Source: Sphingobacterium paucimobilis HER1398
GTDB taxonomy: Bacteria; Bacteroidota; Bacteroidia; Sphingobacteriales; Sphingobacteriaceae
DNA length: 64,000 bases
Direction: 5' to 3'
Assembly (NCBI RefSeq): GCF_000416985.1
Contig: NZ_ATDL01000012.1
Location: 62,001 to 126,000 of the forward strand
Below, one piece after another: positions 28,583 through 35,907 of the stretch; within the stretch, counting starts at the first letter, position 1; every line of letters begins with the position of its first letter. Both the position numbers and the translations under genes were made by a program. The notes under the pieces were generated by a model that was not told the origin of the DNA, made no database searches, and was given only the letters and a program-made list of their open reading frames with translations.

Positions 28583-28590
28583 CAAAATTA
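28583..28590 (-). promoter_or_regulatory. -7 element for the small-membrane-protein/sigma operon
   Basis: CAAAATTA on the plus strand reads TAATTTTG on the minus strand, a perfect Bacteroidota -7 element, 7 bp before the ATG at 28575. No clear -33 element is seen. Confidence 0.5.
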
Positions 28591-28750
28591 TCCCGTGTTA
28601 CTTTTACAGAGCCCTCTATAAATGTAGACAATCTAGTGTTGAAAATATTTTAGATAAATTTCACTTTTTTTCCCGAACAGCATATTTTTTTCTATTTTCT
28701 GTATAATTCTCATTTTTTTAAGACAAGGATTAATGGCATATTTGTAAGGT

Positions 28751-29053
28751 ATGAACGTAACAAACTACTTTATAACGGCACTATCCGTCTCCTTGCTAAC
28801 GGCATGTAACAGCGGTCAACAAGAGCAGATTCTAGAGCAACTGGACAAGAAATCCGCTCGTGAAGTGACTTTGAAAACAGTGACGCAAGGAGATTCGGTA
28901 TTGCATATCACAAGCCAACATATTTGGTACAATGGCGAGCAGATTGCTTCAAAAAATGATACCATCAAGACTCTTGCGGCCCCAAATACATGGGATGGCA
29001 TTGATTCTACGAAGACCCTGAGTAAAGTTCCCATCTATGTAACTGTACAATAA
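28751..29053 (+). CDS. Small lipoprotein, first gene of a YgiB/YgiC-like cassette
   Basis: A 100-residue protein with a lipobox (SVSLLTAC), so probably a periplasmic lipoprotein of about 82 residues. I recognise no domain. It overlaps the next gene by one base (TAATG), as that gene does with the third, so the three are likely co-translated. A near-consensus -7 element, CATATTTG (28737-28744), lies just before the ATG. The function is unknown; co-translation suggests it works with the YgiB-like and YgiC-like proteins. Confidence 0.8.
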   Translation: MNVTNYFITALSVSLLTACNSGQQEQILEQLDKKSAREVTLKTVTQGDSVLHITSQHIWYNGEQIASKNDTIKTLAAPNTWDGIDSTKTLSKVPIYVTVQ

Positions 29054-29421
29054 TGAGAAAACCTTCAGCAAAAAACATTCAATTGGTATTGATCACTTCT
29101 GTATTGGCTTCTTGCGCACAGCCACAAGCTAAAGTGGAAGACAAGCAACGAGTCTATATGCGAGCAGATTCTACAGCAGCTTATACGGAGGTCACGGACA
29201 ACTACCGACCTGGACACGGTACAGGTGGTGGCATGGGCTCTTCCTTATTGTGGTTTATGGCATTCAGGCATATGGGTGGTGTATTAGGTTATGCAAACAA
29301 CAACTTGCATCCACAATCCGTTTCCGGAACTAATGCAGCCAAAGCTGCTGCCTTTAAAGCTCAGCGAGGCGGCTTTGGAAAAAGTGCAACCACGACGCCT
29401 AGAGCATCAGCAGGATCATAA
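29053..29421 (+). CDS. YgiB/DUF1190-like lipoprotein
   Basis: A 122-residue lipoprotein (lipobox VLASC). The central Gly-rich segment with an aromatic-Met patch (TGGGMGSSLLWFMAFRHMGG) and the Thr/Ser/Ala-rich tail with RGGFGKSATTT resemble E. coli YgiB (DUF1190), which has a similar Met/Gly patch and RGGFG tail. It is followed with a one-base overlap by a YgiC-like gene, as in the ygiBC order of enterobacteria. The cellular role of YgiB is poorly known; it is linked to the outer membrane or envelope (family knowledge). Confidence 0.72.
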   Translation: MRKPSAKNIQLVLITSVLASCAQPQAKVEDKQRVYMRADSTAAYTEVTDNYRPGHGTGGGMGSSLLWFMAFRHMGGVLGYANNNLHPQSVSGTNAAKAAAFKAQRGGFGKSATTTPRASAGS

Positions 29422-30563
29422 TGCGGACAAATAAATTACGGATAGATCCTAACTGGAAATCCCGATTAGAATCTATAGGTTATGGTTACCACACACTAGA
29501 TAATGTTCCTTATTGGGTCGATGATTACTATTATGAGATCAGTGCCAAAGAGGCCGATTTAATATACAAAGCTACGAATGAGCTATGGTCAATGTGTCTA
29601 GAAGCGGTCGAGTACATTATCAAAAATAAGTTATACCAACGCTTTCATATCCCTCCTTATATCATACATCATATCGAGCGTACTTGGGAAGATGATGCCC
29701 CCTCTTTATATGGTCGATTCGACTTTGCCTACGACAAGGCGAATGGCGCTTTGAAAATGTTGGAGTTCAATGCCGACACACCCACCTCGCTATTTGAGAC
29801 AGGAATAGTACAATGGTACTGGAAGAAACATTATTTTCCAGAATTAACAGATCAATTCAACAGTATTCATGAGCAGCTCATAAACAGTTGGGGCGAGCTG
29901 GCACCGTATTTAAAAGGCGATATACTTCACTTTGCCTGTAGTAAGGAAACCTTAGAGGATCTAACCAATGTCGAATATTTAAGAGACACCGCCATTCAAG
30001 CAGGGTTACAGACTAAGCTAATCTATATGGATGATATTGGCTGGACCGGGCGTAATTTTGCAGATCTCGAAGGTGATCCTATACAATCCATTTTCAAGTT
30101 GTATCCCTGGGAATGGATGACGCGTGAAGAGTTTGGTGTACACATCATCAACGATCTAAACCAGGCCCAATGGATCGAACCTTCCTGGAAAATGCTATTG
30201 TCCAACAAAGCAATATTACCTATTCTTTGGGAGCTATTTCCTAATCATTCCCACCTGTTAGCCTCCTATTTTGACAGACCTCAGCACCTGCAGCATTTTG
30301 TAAAAAAACCCATCCTTGCGCGCGAAGGAGCCAATGTGGAGATGTACTATGACAAACAGATGATTTACGCGACAGACGGAGAATATGGTGAAGAAGGATT
30401 TATCTATCAAGAACTAGCGACATTGCACCGCGAAGAAACGGGATTCTCCATTATTGGCAGTTGGCTTATTGGGCAAGAGTCCTGCGGTATCTCTTTCAGG
30501 GAGTCCGATATGCCTATTACCACAGATCAAAGCCGGTTTATACCGCATATCATCAGGCATTAA
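29421..30563 (+). CDS. Glutathionylspermidine synthase-family (YgiC/YjfC-like) ATP-grasp protein
   Basis: A 380-residue protein of the Gsp-synthase-like ATP-grasp family. Visible family blocks are LYGRFDFAYDKANGALKMLEFNADTPTSLFE (N-terminal half), YPWEWMTREEFG, LLSNKAILPILWELFPNH and the ATP-grasp stretch KKPILAREGANVEMY, ending with WLIGQESCGISFRESD. It lacks the amidase domain of bifunctional GspSA. The family is thought to form peptide-like bonds to an amine, but for YgiC-type members the substrate is unknown, and synthesis of glutathionylspermidine should not be assumed. It is the last gene of the three-gene cassette. Confidence 0.9.
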   Translation: MRTNKLRIDPNWKSRLESIGYGYHTLDNVPYWVDDYYYEISAKEADLIYKATNELWSMCLEAVEYIIKNKLYQRFHIPPYIIHHIERTWEDDAPSLYGRFDFAYDKANGALKMLEFNADTPTSLFETGIVQWYWKKHYFPELTDQFNSIHEQLINSWGELAPYLKGDILHFACSKETLEDLTNVEYLRDTAIQAGLQTKLIYMDDIGWTGRNFADLEGDPIQSIFKLYPWEWMTREEFGVHIINDLNQAQWIEPSWKMLLSNKAILPILWELFPNHSHLLASYFDRPQHLQHFVKKPILAREGANVEMYYDKQMIYATDGEYGEEGFIYQELATLHREETGFSIIGSWLIGQESCGISFRESDMPITTDQSRFIPHIIRH

Positions 30564-30570
30564 AAAAATA

Positions 30571-30600
30571 AAGAGCGCTCATCGTCGATGTAGCGCTCTT
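30571..30600. terminator. Bidirectional terminator
   Basis: AAGAGCGCT (30571-30579) pairs with AGCGCTCTT (30592-30600) between convergent genes. An A-run on the left and T-rich sequence on the right serve both directions. Confidence 0.85.
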
Positions 30601-30622
30601 ATTCTAATTGATAAAAATAATA

Positions 30623-31657
30623 CTAAATTCTATTAATTTTCAAAACCGTATTCCCATTCTCCACAGGTTCTCCTTTCTTACCGGCTCCCTTGTTGGTCAC
30701 ATAGATAGCACGTGATGCCGGATCCAAAGTAATCGTATTAGGCAATCCCTTGGTCGCAATACGCTCTACCACCTGATAGCTGTCTGTATTAATAACCGCT
30801 ACCTCCTGCTTATTCCGATTAGCTGTATACAACAGTTTACTTTTTTCATCATAGACCAGTCCTATAGGTGATGAATCATAACCTAAATAAACCTTCTGTA
30901 GGATATCACCTGTATTACCATCCACTATCGTTACGTTGTTATCATTAGACTGACTTACAAATAAGCGATTACCCGCCTTATCCAACGCAATATTTAGAGG
31001 ACAGTAAGACCATGTTTTAAACTGACCTTCCAAGTTTCCAGACTCACTGTTATAGACGAGAATACTCCCCTCCATTGTATTAGCATCTGTACCGTATACC
31101 TTGCCACGTTGAGGATCAACATTGAGACCAAGAAGATAAGCATCTGATTTATCAAATGATCCTAAGTAAGTATTCGTCTTTCCATCGATCTCCCAAATAG
31201 AAGGATTACCATGATCCGATACATACACCTTGTCTCTTACCTCATCTACGGCTATTTCCCGAATTTTAGCTTTGGCTTTCCCACTGGATATCACTTGTTG
31301 CTTTTTACTCTTTAGATCCACAGCAGACACAGCATCCTGCAAGGAATGTCCAACATACAGCGTTTGCGTCTTATTGTTCAGAGCGATAGCAAATGGAAGG
31401 TATTTTCCCAACGAAATAGAATCCTGTATAGCAAGACTCTTCCCATCTAAAACATATATAAAGTTTTCGGCCTCTTTATTAAATCCCTTCTGTGGTCCTG
31501 CCACGTAGACAAGGTTATTAGTGGGATTATATACCAATTGATAAAGTTCATTAGGCAGTTTTTGCGCCTGCTCAATTTTAAAATTAGCATTATTCTCTTG
31601 ACCAAACGCAAGAACTGAAGCGAATGCCATCGTCGCACCTAAAAGTATCTGTTTCAT
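30623..31657 (-). CDS. YncE-like secreted beta-propeller protein
   Basis: A 344-residue exported protein with a signal peptide ending LAFGQ. Seven repeating blocks of the YncE/NHL type are visible (for example NLVYVAGPQ, TLYVGHSLQDAVSAVDL, KVYVSDHGNPSIWEIDG, RLFVSQSNDNNVTIVDGNTGDILQ, LLYTANRNKQEVAVINTD, AIYVTNKGAGKKG). The fold should be a seven-bladed propeller. No catalytic residues are evident. It stands alone between the terminator and a divergent lipoprotein gene. E. coli YncE is a periplasmic DNA-binding propeller; whether this protein binds DNA is unknown. Confidence 0.88.
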   Translation of the reverse strand: MKQILLGATMAFASVLAFGQENNANFKIEQAQKLPNELYQLVYNPTNNLVYVAGPQKGFNKEAENFIYVLDGKSLAIQDSISLGKYLPFAIALNNKTQTLYVGHSLQDAVSAVDLKSKKQQVISSGKAKAKIREIAVDEVRDKVYVSDHGNPSIWEIDGKTNTYLGSFDKSDAYLLGLNVDPQRGKVYGTDANTMEGSILVYNSESGNLEGQFKTWSYCPLNIALDKAGNRLFVSQSNDNNVTIVDGNTGDILQKVYLGYDSSPIGLVYDEKSKLLYTANRNKQEVAVINTDSYQVVERIATKGLPNTITLDPASRAIYVTNKGAGKKGEPVENGNTVLKINRI

Positions 31658-31767
31658 ATTTTATAAAATAGTTTATTTAGATAAATTATAAACAAGTCTT
31701 TATTAGAGGAGTTGCTCAACCTTTTAATTTCCGAAGTAAAGAATTATTTTAATCCACTTTCAATCTC

Positions 31768-31797
31768 TTGTGGCTATAAATTAAAACACTAAATTTG
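31768..31797 (+). promoter_or_regulatory. Consensus Bacteroidota promoter
   Basis: TTG (31768-31770), a 19-bp spacer and TAAATTTG (31790-31797) match the TTG/TAnnTTTG consensus, 19 bp before the ATG of the small lipoprotein gene. This is one of the cleanest promoters in the window. Confidence 0.75.
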
Positions 31798-31816
31798 GTT
31801 TTACTTTTATACATTT

Positions 31817-32113
31817 ATGTTCAGATCCATACGATATCTCACTTTCATTACGGTTTTTTTTTCTTGCGGTGCAAAACACGAAGAGAAAAATATCCAATGG
31901 TACCACGCTCAGGTCATAGAACAGTTAGAACCTCAAGGAGACTCGGTCTATCGGGTACAGATTGGCATCATGGCATCTTCATTCTGGCTGACAACAGATA
32001 CAAAACACTTTTCCAAACATCTATCCCTATTAGAAAATAGCTTGACAAATCGAAAAGCACTAGATATAGGTGTAGAAAATGGAAGTAACAAGATAATCTT
32101 GATCAAGAAATAA
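31817..32113 (+). CDS. Small lipoprotein of unknown function
   Basis: A 98-residue protein with a lipoprotein signal (YLTFITVFFSCGAK). The mature part has QWYHAQVIEQLEPQGDSVYRVQIGIMASSFWLTTDTKHF, likely a small beta-rich domain. I do not recognise the family. A consensus promoter precedes it. It lies 58 bp before the SDR gene on the same strand and may be co-transcribed with it. Confidence 0.78.
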   Translation: MFRSIRYLTFITVFFSCGAKHEEKNIQWYHAQVIEQLEPQGDSVYRVQIGIMASSFWLTTDTKHFSKHLSLLENSLTNRKALDIGVENGSNKIILIKK

Positions 32114-32171
32114 ATCAGGTTTGATCACAACGATATCAGATCAAACAAACTGAAAACTCATTTAGAAGGGA

Positions 32172-32867
32172 ATGGATAAAAAGACCTATTTAATTTTTGG
32201 AATCAGCAAGGGATTAGGGAAAGCAATAGCTCAAAAGCTACCGAATAAAGAAGATACGGTATTTGGAATTTCAAGAAGCAAACCGGCCTACCTGGATCAA
32301 CAGAAAAACATGCAATGGATAGCAGCTGATTTATCAGCACCCAGCGTAGCCACTCAGCTATTAAAAGAAAAGATCCAAGATCAAAAGATAGACTATTTTA
32401 TCTACAATGTGGGAATTTGGGAAGAGCTCGCCTTCTCTTCTGACTACGACTTCCAACATGTACCCGAAAGCGAAATCATTACTATTATTAATACGAATAT
32501 CACCTCTTGCCTATTGATCGTCCAATCGATTATTGACAACCTCAAGCGGTCTCCTAATGCCAAAGTTATCTTTATCGGTTCGACATGGGGACTCGACAAT
32601 CATAAGGGTAAAGAAGTTGTATTCTCTGCTACCAAATTTGCCTTGAGAGGCATTGTACATGCGCTACGCGAAAATCTTCGCACCTACAGGGTTGGAGTAT
32701 CTATCTTGAATCTGGGGTATCTAGCAACACTGCCCAATGAATCCGAGAATAAAGATCTCATCCCACTAGAAGATGTCATCGCTGCACTTCGCTTTGTAAC
32801 GACCACCTCCAACTCCAGTTGTGTGAAAGAAATCAATATGCCAGCTATGGAGGACGATAACATGTAA
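32172..32867 (+). CDS. Short-chain dehydrogenase/reductase-like protein lacking the catalytic Tyr
   Basis: A 231-residue classical-type SDR. The dinucleotide-binding loop is GISKGLG (residues 10-16), followed by AADLS (about 51-55) and YNVG (78-81, the NNAG equivalent). The active-site Ser137 (FIGSTWG) and Lys155 are in place, but the residue expected to be the catalytic Tyr is Phe151 (VVFSATKFA instead of xxYSATKFA). A single base change (TAC to TTC) would explain it. It may be an inactive or regulatory SDR, or use another residue. Its substrate is unknown. Confidence 0.9.
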   Translation: MDKKTYLIFGISKGLGKAIAQKLPNKEDTVFGISRSKPAYLDQQKNMQWIAADLSAPSVATQLLKEKIQDQKIDYFIYNVGIWEELAFSSDYDFQHVPESEIITIINTNITSCLLIVQSIIDNLKRSPNAKVIFIGSTWGLDNHKGKEVVFSATKFALRGIVHALRENLRTYRVGVSILNLGYLATLPNESENKDLIPLEDVIAALRFVTTTSNSSCVKEINMPAMEDDNM

Positions 32868-32869
32868 AA

Positions 32870-32897
32870 AAGGGGTGTCTTTTGCAAGACCCCCCTT
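32870..32897. terminator. Bidirectional terminator
   Basis: AAGGGGTGTCTT (32870-32881) pairs with AAGACCCCCCTT (32886-32897) with one mismatch and a TTGC loop, between the convergent SDR and EEP genes. Confidence 0.8.
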
Positions 32898-32901
32898 CAT
32901 A

Positions 32902-33714
32902 TTACCAAGTAACAATTAAATCCGCTAGGATCGGTAAATGATCCAAATCATTTAAATGGGTAAATGGAGCAGATACATTCATAATCTTAATGTTGCTGCT
33001 CGTTACGATATTATCGATACTCCTATTGGGTACCGCTCCGACCCGACCTTCAGCAGCATTCGTACCTGCCGCAGTTGCAAACCAGCCTTGTGCATCCCCA
33101 TTCGCCATATTAAAGCCAGCTTCTTTAAACTTCAACTGTACTTTGTCTACAGCATTCATGTCGCCCATACAAATAAAATATTCATGCTTCTTTAATTCTG
33201 CCAATAGCGCATCCATGGAACTATTATGCCATTCCTTCTGCCAAGGAATATGTGATGATATAATCGTAATGATCTTATCACCTATTTTTAAATCACCCAA
33301 CACCGCATAATAATCTCCATCCCATTTCTCCTGACGAATGTTTGTTAAGGAATAATTTGTAGCGATACCATTGTATATCCATCTGTTCTCCTTGCCGAAA
33401 TAGACATTTTGATAAAATGGTTTTAACAACTCCGCCGCCGCATTCACGGTACTGTCTTTATCAAAATATGTATTCCATTCATTGACTGCAAAAATATCAA
33501 GTCCCTGTTGAGCGATCCAGCTTTTCCACCGAAACAACTCAGCACGCATCATTTTACCCTCTCCCTGGAAACCACCTAATCGTCCTTGATTAAAATGCCC
33601 AATATTATATACCCCCACCTTAATACGTAGGGGCAAGTTGTCCGGCAACTGTCCAAATGCAGTAGCACAAGTCAACGCCAAAAGTCCAAACAATCCTGTA
33701 ACTCTCTTTATCAT
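32902..33714 (-). CDS. Secreted endonuclease/exonuclease/phosphatase (EEP) family enzyme
   Basis: About 270 residues from the ATG at 33714; the longer frame would overlap the upstream gene and hide the signal peptide (LFGLLALTCATAFGQ). EEP-family catalytic blocks are GVYNIGHF (Asn), FAVNEWNTYF (Glu), ISSHIPW (His), GDMNAVD (Asp/Asn), RSIDNIVTS and LDHLPILADL (Asp-His). The family includes DNase I-like nucleases, phosphodiesterases and sphingomyelinases. It is the last gene of the third SusCD locus. Export and context suggest it attacks an extracellular phosphodiester; which one is open. Confidence 0.88.
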   Translation of the reverse strand: MIKRVTGLFGLLALTCATAFGQLPDNLPLRIKVGVYNIGHFNQGRLGGFQGEGKMMRAELFRWKSWIAQQGLDIFAVNEWNTYFDKDSTVNAAAELLKPFYQNVYFGKENRWIYNGIATNYSLTNIRQEKWDGDYYAVLGDLKIGDKIITIISSHIPWQKEWHNSSMDALLAELKKHEYFICMGDMNAVDKVQLKFKEAGFNMANGDAQGWFATAAGTNAAEGRVGAVPNRSIDNIVTSSNIKIMNVSAPFTHLNDLDHLPILADLIVTW

Positions 33715-33718
33715 TTTT

Positions 33719-35890
33719 CTATTTATTATAACGAATTGCCAAATAACCGATCCCAGTCGTAGTGGCGACAGACAATGGTTCACTCGCATAACTATTTCCG
33801 TCTGATGCCAAGTTTCTCTCCACTACAAGCCTAAGGTACACCTTTTCTTTTCCTAATAAGGCCAGTGGAAGCTTCACATTAATATTCTTATAACCTGGCA
33901 ATTGATGTATGTTCGTATTTGCCCATAGGGGTGCATCAGGTACCGTATAGCTTTTTATTTTGGTCCAAGCACCATCCATATTTCCATGCTCCGACCATTC
34001 TACTTTCCAGTAACGTGGCGCACCCTTACCAGTTCCTCCAACGTGGTTATTTACGGTAAACTGCATAGAAAGCTGATTGGTATTGATTCCCAAAGTAGAA
34101 AAATCTACCACAAAGCCTTCGCCTCTATCCTTTTCATAATTCCACCAAGTATTGTTCGCTACAATAGTTGCATTTGTTACAGCGCCCTTACCATCCGAAT
34201 TGGTCGTCGCTTCCGTATTCTGCTTGCTACCGGCGCTGGTCAACACCCCATTTCCATATTGGTTTGTGTTTCCTATGTTTTCCTTACCCACAGGGCCTAA
34301 ATAGCTGTTATCAGAGCTTCGGCTCAGATTCACCGTATTCGTAGAAAAACTTATACTTCCATTATTACCAAAGGTCGGCAAAGCTATTCCATTCACAATA
34401 TTCGGATACTGATACTCGGTAAGCAACTCTGAAAAACCACTATTCAGCGCAGTACTGATCTTAATATCCTCCTTCGCCAAGTGCCGGATTTGATAACGGC
34501 CTATATTGCCATAATCTTGCTCAGAAGCTGCATCCTGATACTCAAATCGTGTAAACTTCTCATGCACAATAATACCAGAGATCGTTCCCGACCCAGCAGG
34601 CAACATACTACCATCTCTACGGTATGTCGTACGTGTGTTGGTTAGTGTAAAGAAATCATCTCCGTTTTTATCCCGCATCAACAACGGATACTTACCAATA
34701 CGATCAGCCGAAAACAGAGTTGAATATCCTTCATTGATCGGCGTAAAAGATCCTTTCCGAATAGGAAACTCCACATCCTTCAATGTCACAAAGGTATAGA
34801 TATCGTCATCCGTCAAGTCGCCAACATACTTCTGTTTGACGGCAATCTGAGCAGCAGAACCTTCCTCCTGCTTCATCACCATCATCGAGGTAACCCCTGT
34901 CAACGTATACCGATTGGGATTCGACTCCCGCTCTACACCAACGCCCTTCAATAAGATCTGCACCTTACTGTATCTTTTAAAAATATTATCTGCAGGCGTA
35001 CTCGTCAAAATACGAAAACCATATCGTCCGTCCTCACTTTGTACATATACCGTGCGGTCATTTTCTGCGTAATTGATCTTCGTAGGTGTTGTTTGGGGTA
35101 CATCTCCTACGTTAGGATTTCCTGCCTCACTCACGACATGGCCTTCTATAAACAAGTCAGAAGTTATTTTCTCTCCCGCCCAAATCCGGATTTCCGGAAA
35201 ATCAGCCTGCGTTCCGAACATATTTTGCGCATTTGCCTGTAGAAGATACAACGTAGAAACCTGTTCCATATCCCATCCATCTTTATATGAAAGACGAATC
35301 TGTACACTTCGCAGTTCCGTCTGCGAAGTATTCGGCTTTACGGTGAAGCTAAAATTTTCCGTACTCTTATCATAAGCAAAATCTGTATTAACCCAAGGCT
35401 CTACATCTGGAGATGGATATACGACCGCTATCGTGATATCTTCCAATGGAATATTGGTATTCAGCTTACCCACTACCTGTCCACCATCTCCCAGCACAGT
35501 CGTGTTCAATGTTGGAAAATTCAGTGCAGGTTGTACCGCCCCACTCTGTTTAACCATTACCGTATCATAGCGTTCGCTTTCAGGAGCATATAGAGCGACC
35601 AAGGATTTACGAGGAAAACCATCGTTAGCCTCGTAATCCAACATGAAGCTGGTATCTCCTTTCATTTTATTACTATTCAGCTTTAACCACTCCTGTTCCG
35701 CTGGCAACATCACCTCAAAGTTTCCGCTGGACAACACGTTGACTTCCAATTGGCCAGCCGTTGCTGGTATGGTATATTCTTTCTTTGCAGCTCCTAATTC
35801 CGAAAACCGGAGATATTCTGCATCATCCTTTTTGCAAGCAAACACGATCATCAGCAAGCAAAAAACACCGATATATTGTAATTTGACCAT
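33719..35890 (-). CDS. BACON + DUF5689-type surface lipoprotein
   Basis: A 723-residue lipoprotein (lipobox IVFAC). N-terminal BACON-like repeats run to about residue 220 (VNVLSSGNFEVMLPAEQEWLKL, VMVKQSGA). A DUF5689-type domain follows (about 230-480: LFIEGHVVSEAGNPNVGD, TVYVQSEDGRYGFRIL, YSKVQILLKG, GSGTISGIIVHEKF). A C-terminal jelly-roll-like domain ends with ATTTGIGYLAIRYNK. It is a paralogue of the next gene (35908-38319) with the same architecture. Such proteins commonly accompany SusCD and EEP enzymes in Bacteroidota; a ligand-binding or scaffold role is inferred. Confidence 0.85.
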   Translation of the reverse strand: MVKLQYIGVFCLLMIVFACKKDDAEYLRFSELGAAKKEYTIPATAGQLEVNVLSSGNFEVMLPAEQEWLKLNSNKMKGDTSFMLDYEANDGFPRKSLVALYAPESERYDTVMVKQSGAVQPALNFPTLNTTVLGDGGQVVGKLNTNIPLEDITIAVVYPSPDVEPWVNTDFAYDKSTENFSFTVKPNTSQTELRSVQIRLSYKDGWDMEQVSTLYLLQANAQNMFGTQADFPEIRIWAGEKITSDLFIEGHVVSEAGNPNVGDVPQTTPTKINYAENDRTVYVQSEDGRYGFRILTSTPADNIFKRYSKVQILLKGVGVERESNPNRYTLTGVTSMMVMKQEEGSAAQIAVKQKYVGDLTDDDIYTFVTLKDVEFPIRKGSFTPINEGYSTLFSADRIGKYPLLMRDKNGDDFFTLTNTRTTYRRDGSMLPAGSGTISGIIVHEKFTRFEYQDAASEQDYGNIGRYQIRHLAKEDIKISTALNSGFSELLTEYQYPNIVNGIALPTFGNNGSISFSTNTVNLSRSSDNSYLGPVGKENIGNTNQYGNGVLTSAGSKQNTEATTNSDGKGAVTNATIVANNTWWNYEKDRGEGFVVDFSTLGINTNQLSMQFTVNNHVGGTGKGAPRYWKVEWSEHGNMDGAWTKIKSYTVPDAPLWANTNIHQLPGYKNINVKLPLALLGKEKVYLRLVVERNLASDGNSYASEPLSVATTTGIGYLAIRYNK

Positions 35891-35907
35891 TTTTCTATCT
35901 TGAATTT

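Noticed and set aside
33715-33789. N-terminal extension of the EEP enzyme gene (and similar extensions at 39243-39269, 19263-19331 and 47243-47302).
   Set aside because: Each extension overlaps the upstream gene or promoter and buries a good signal peptide that starts at an internal ATG.
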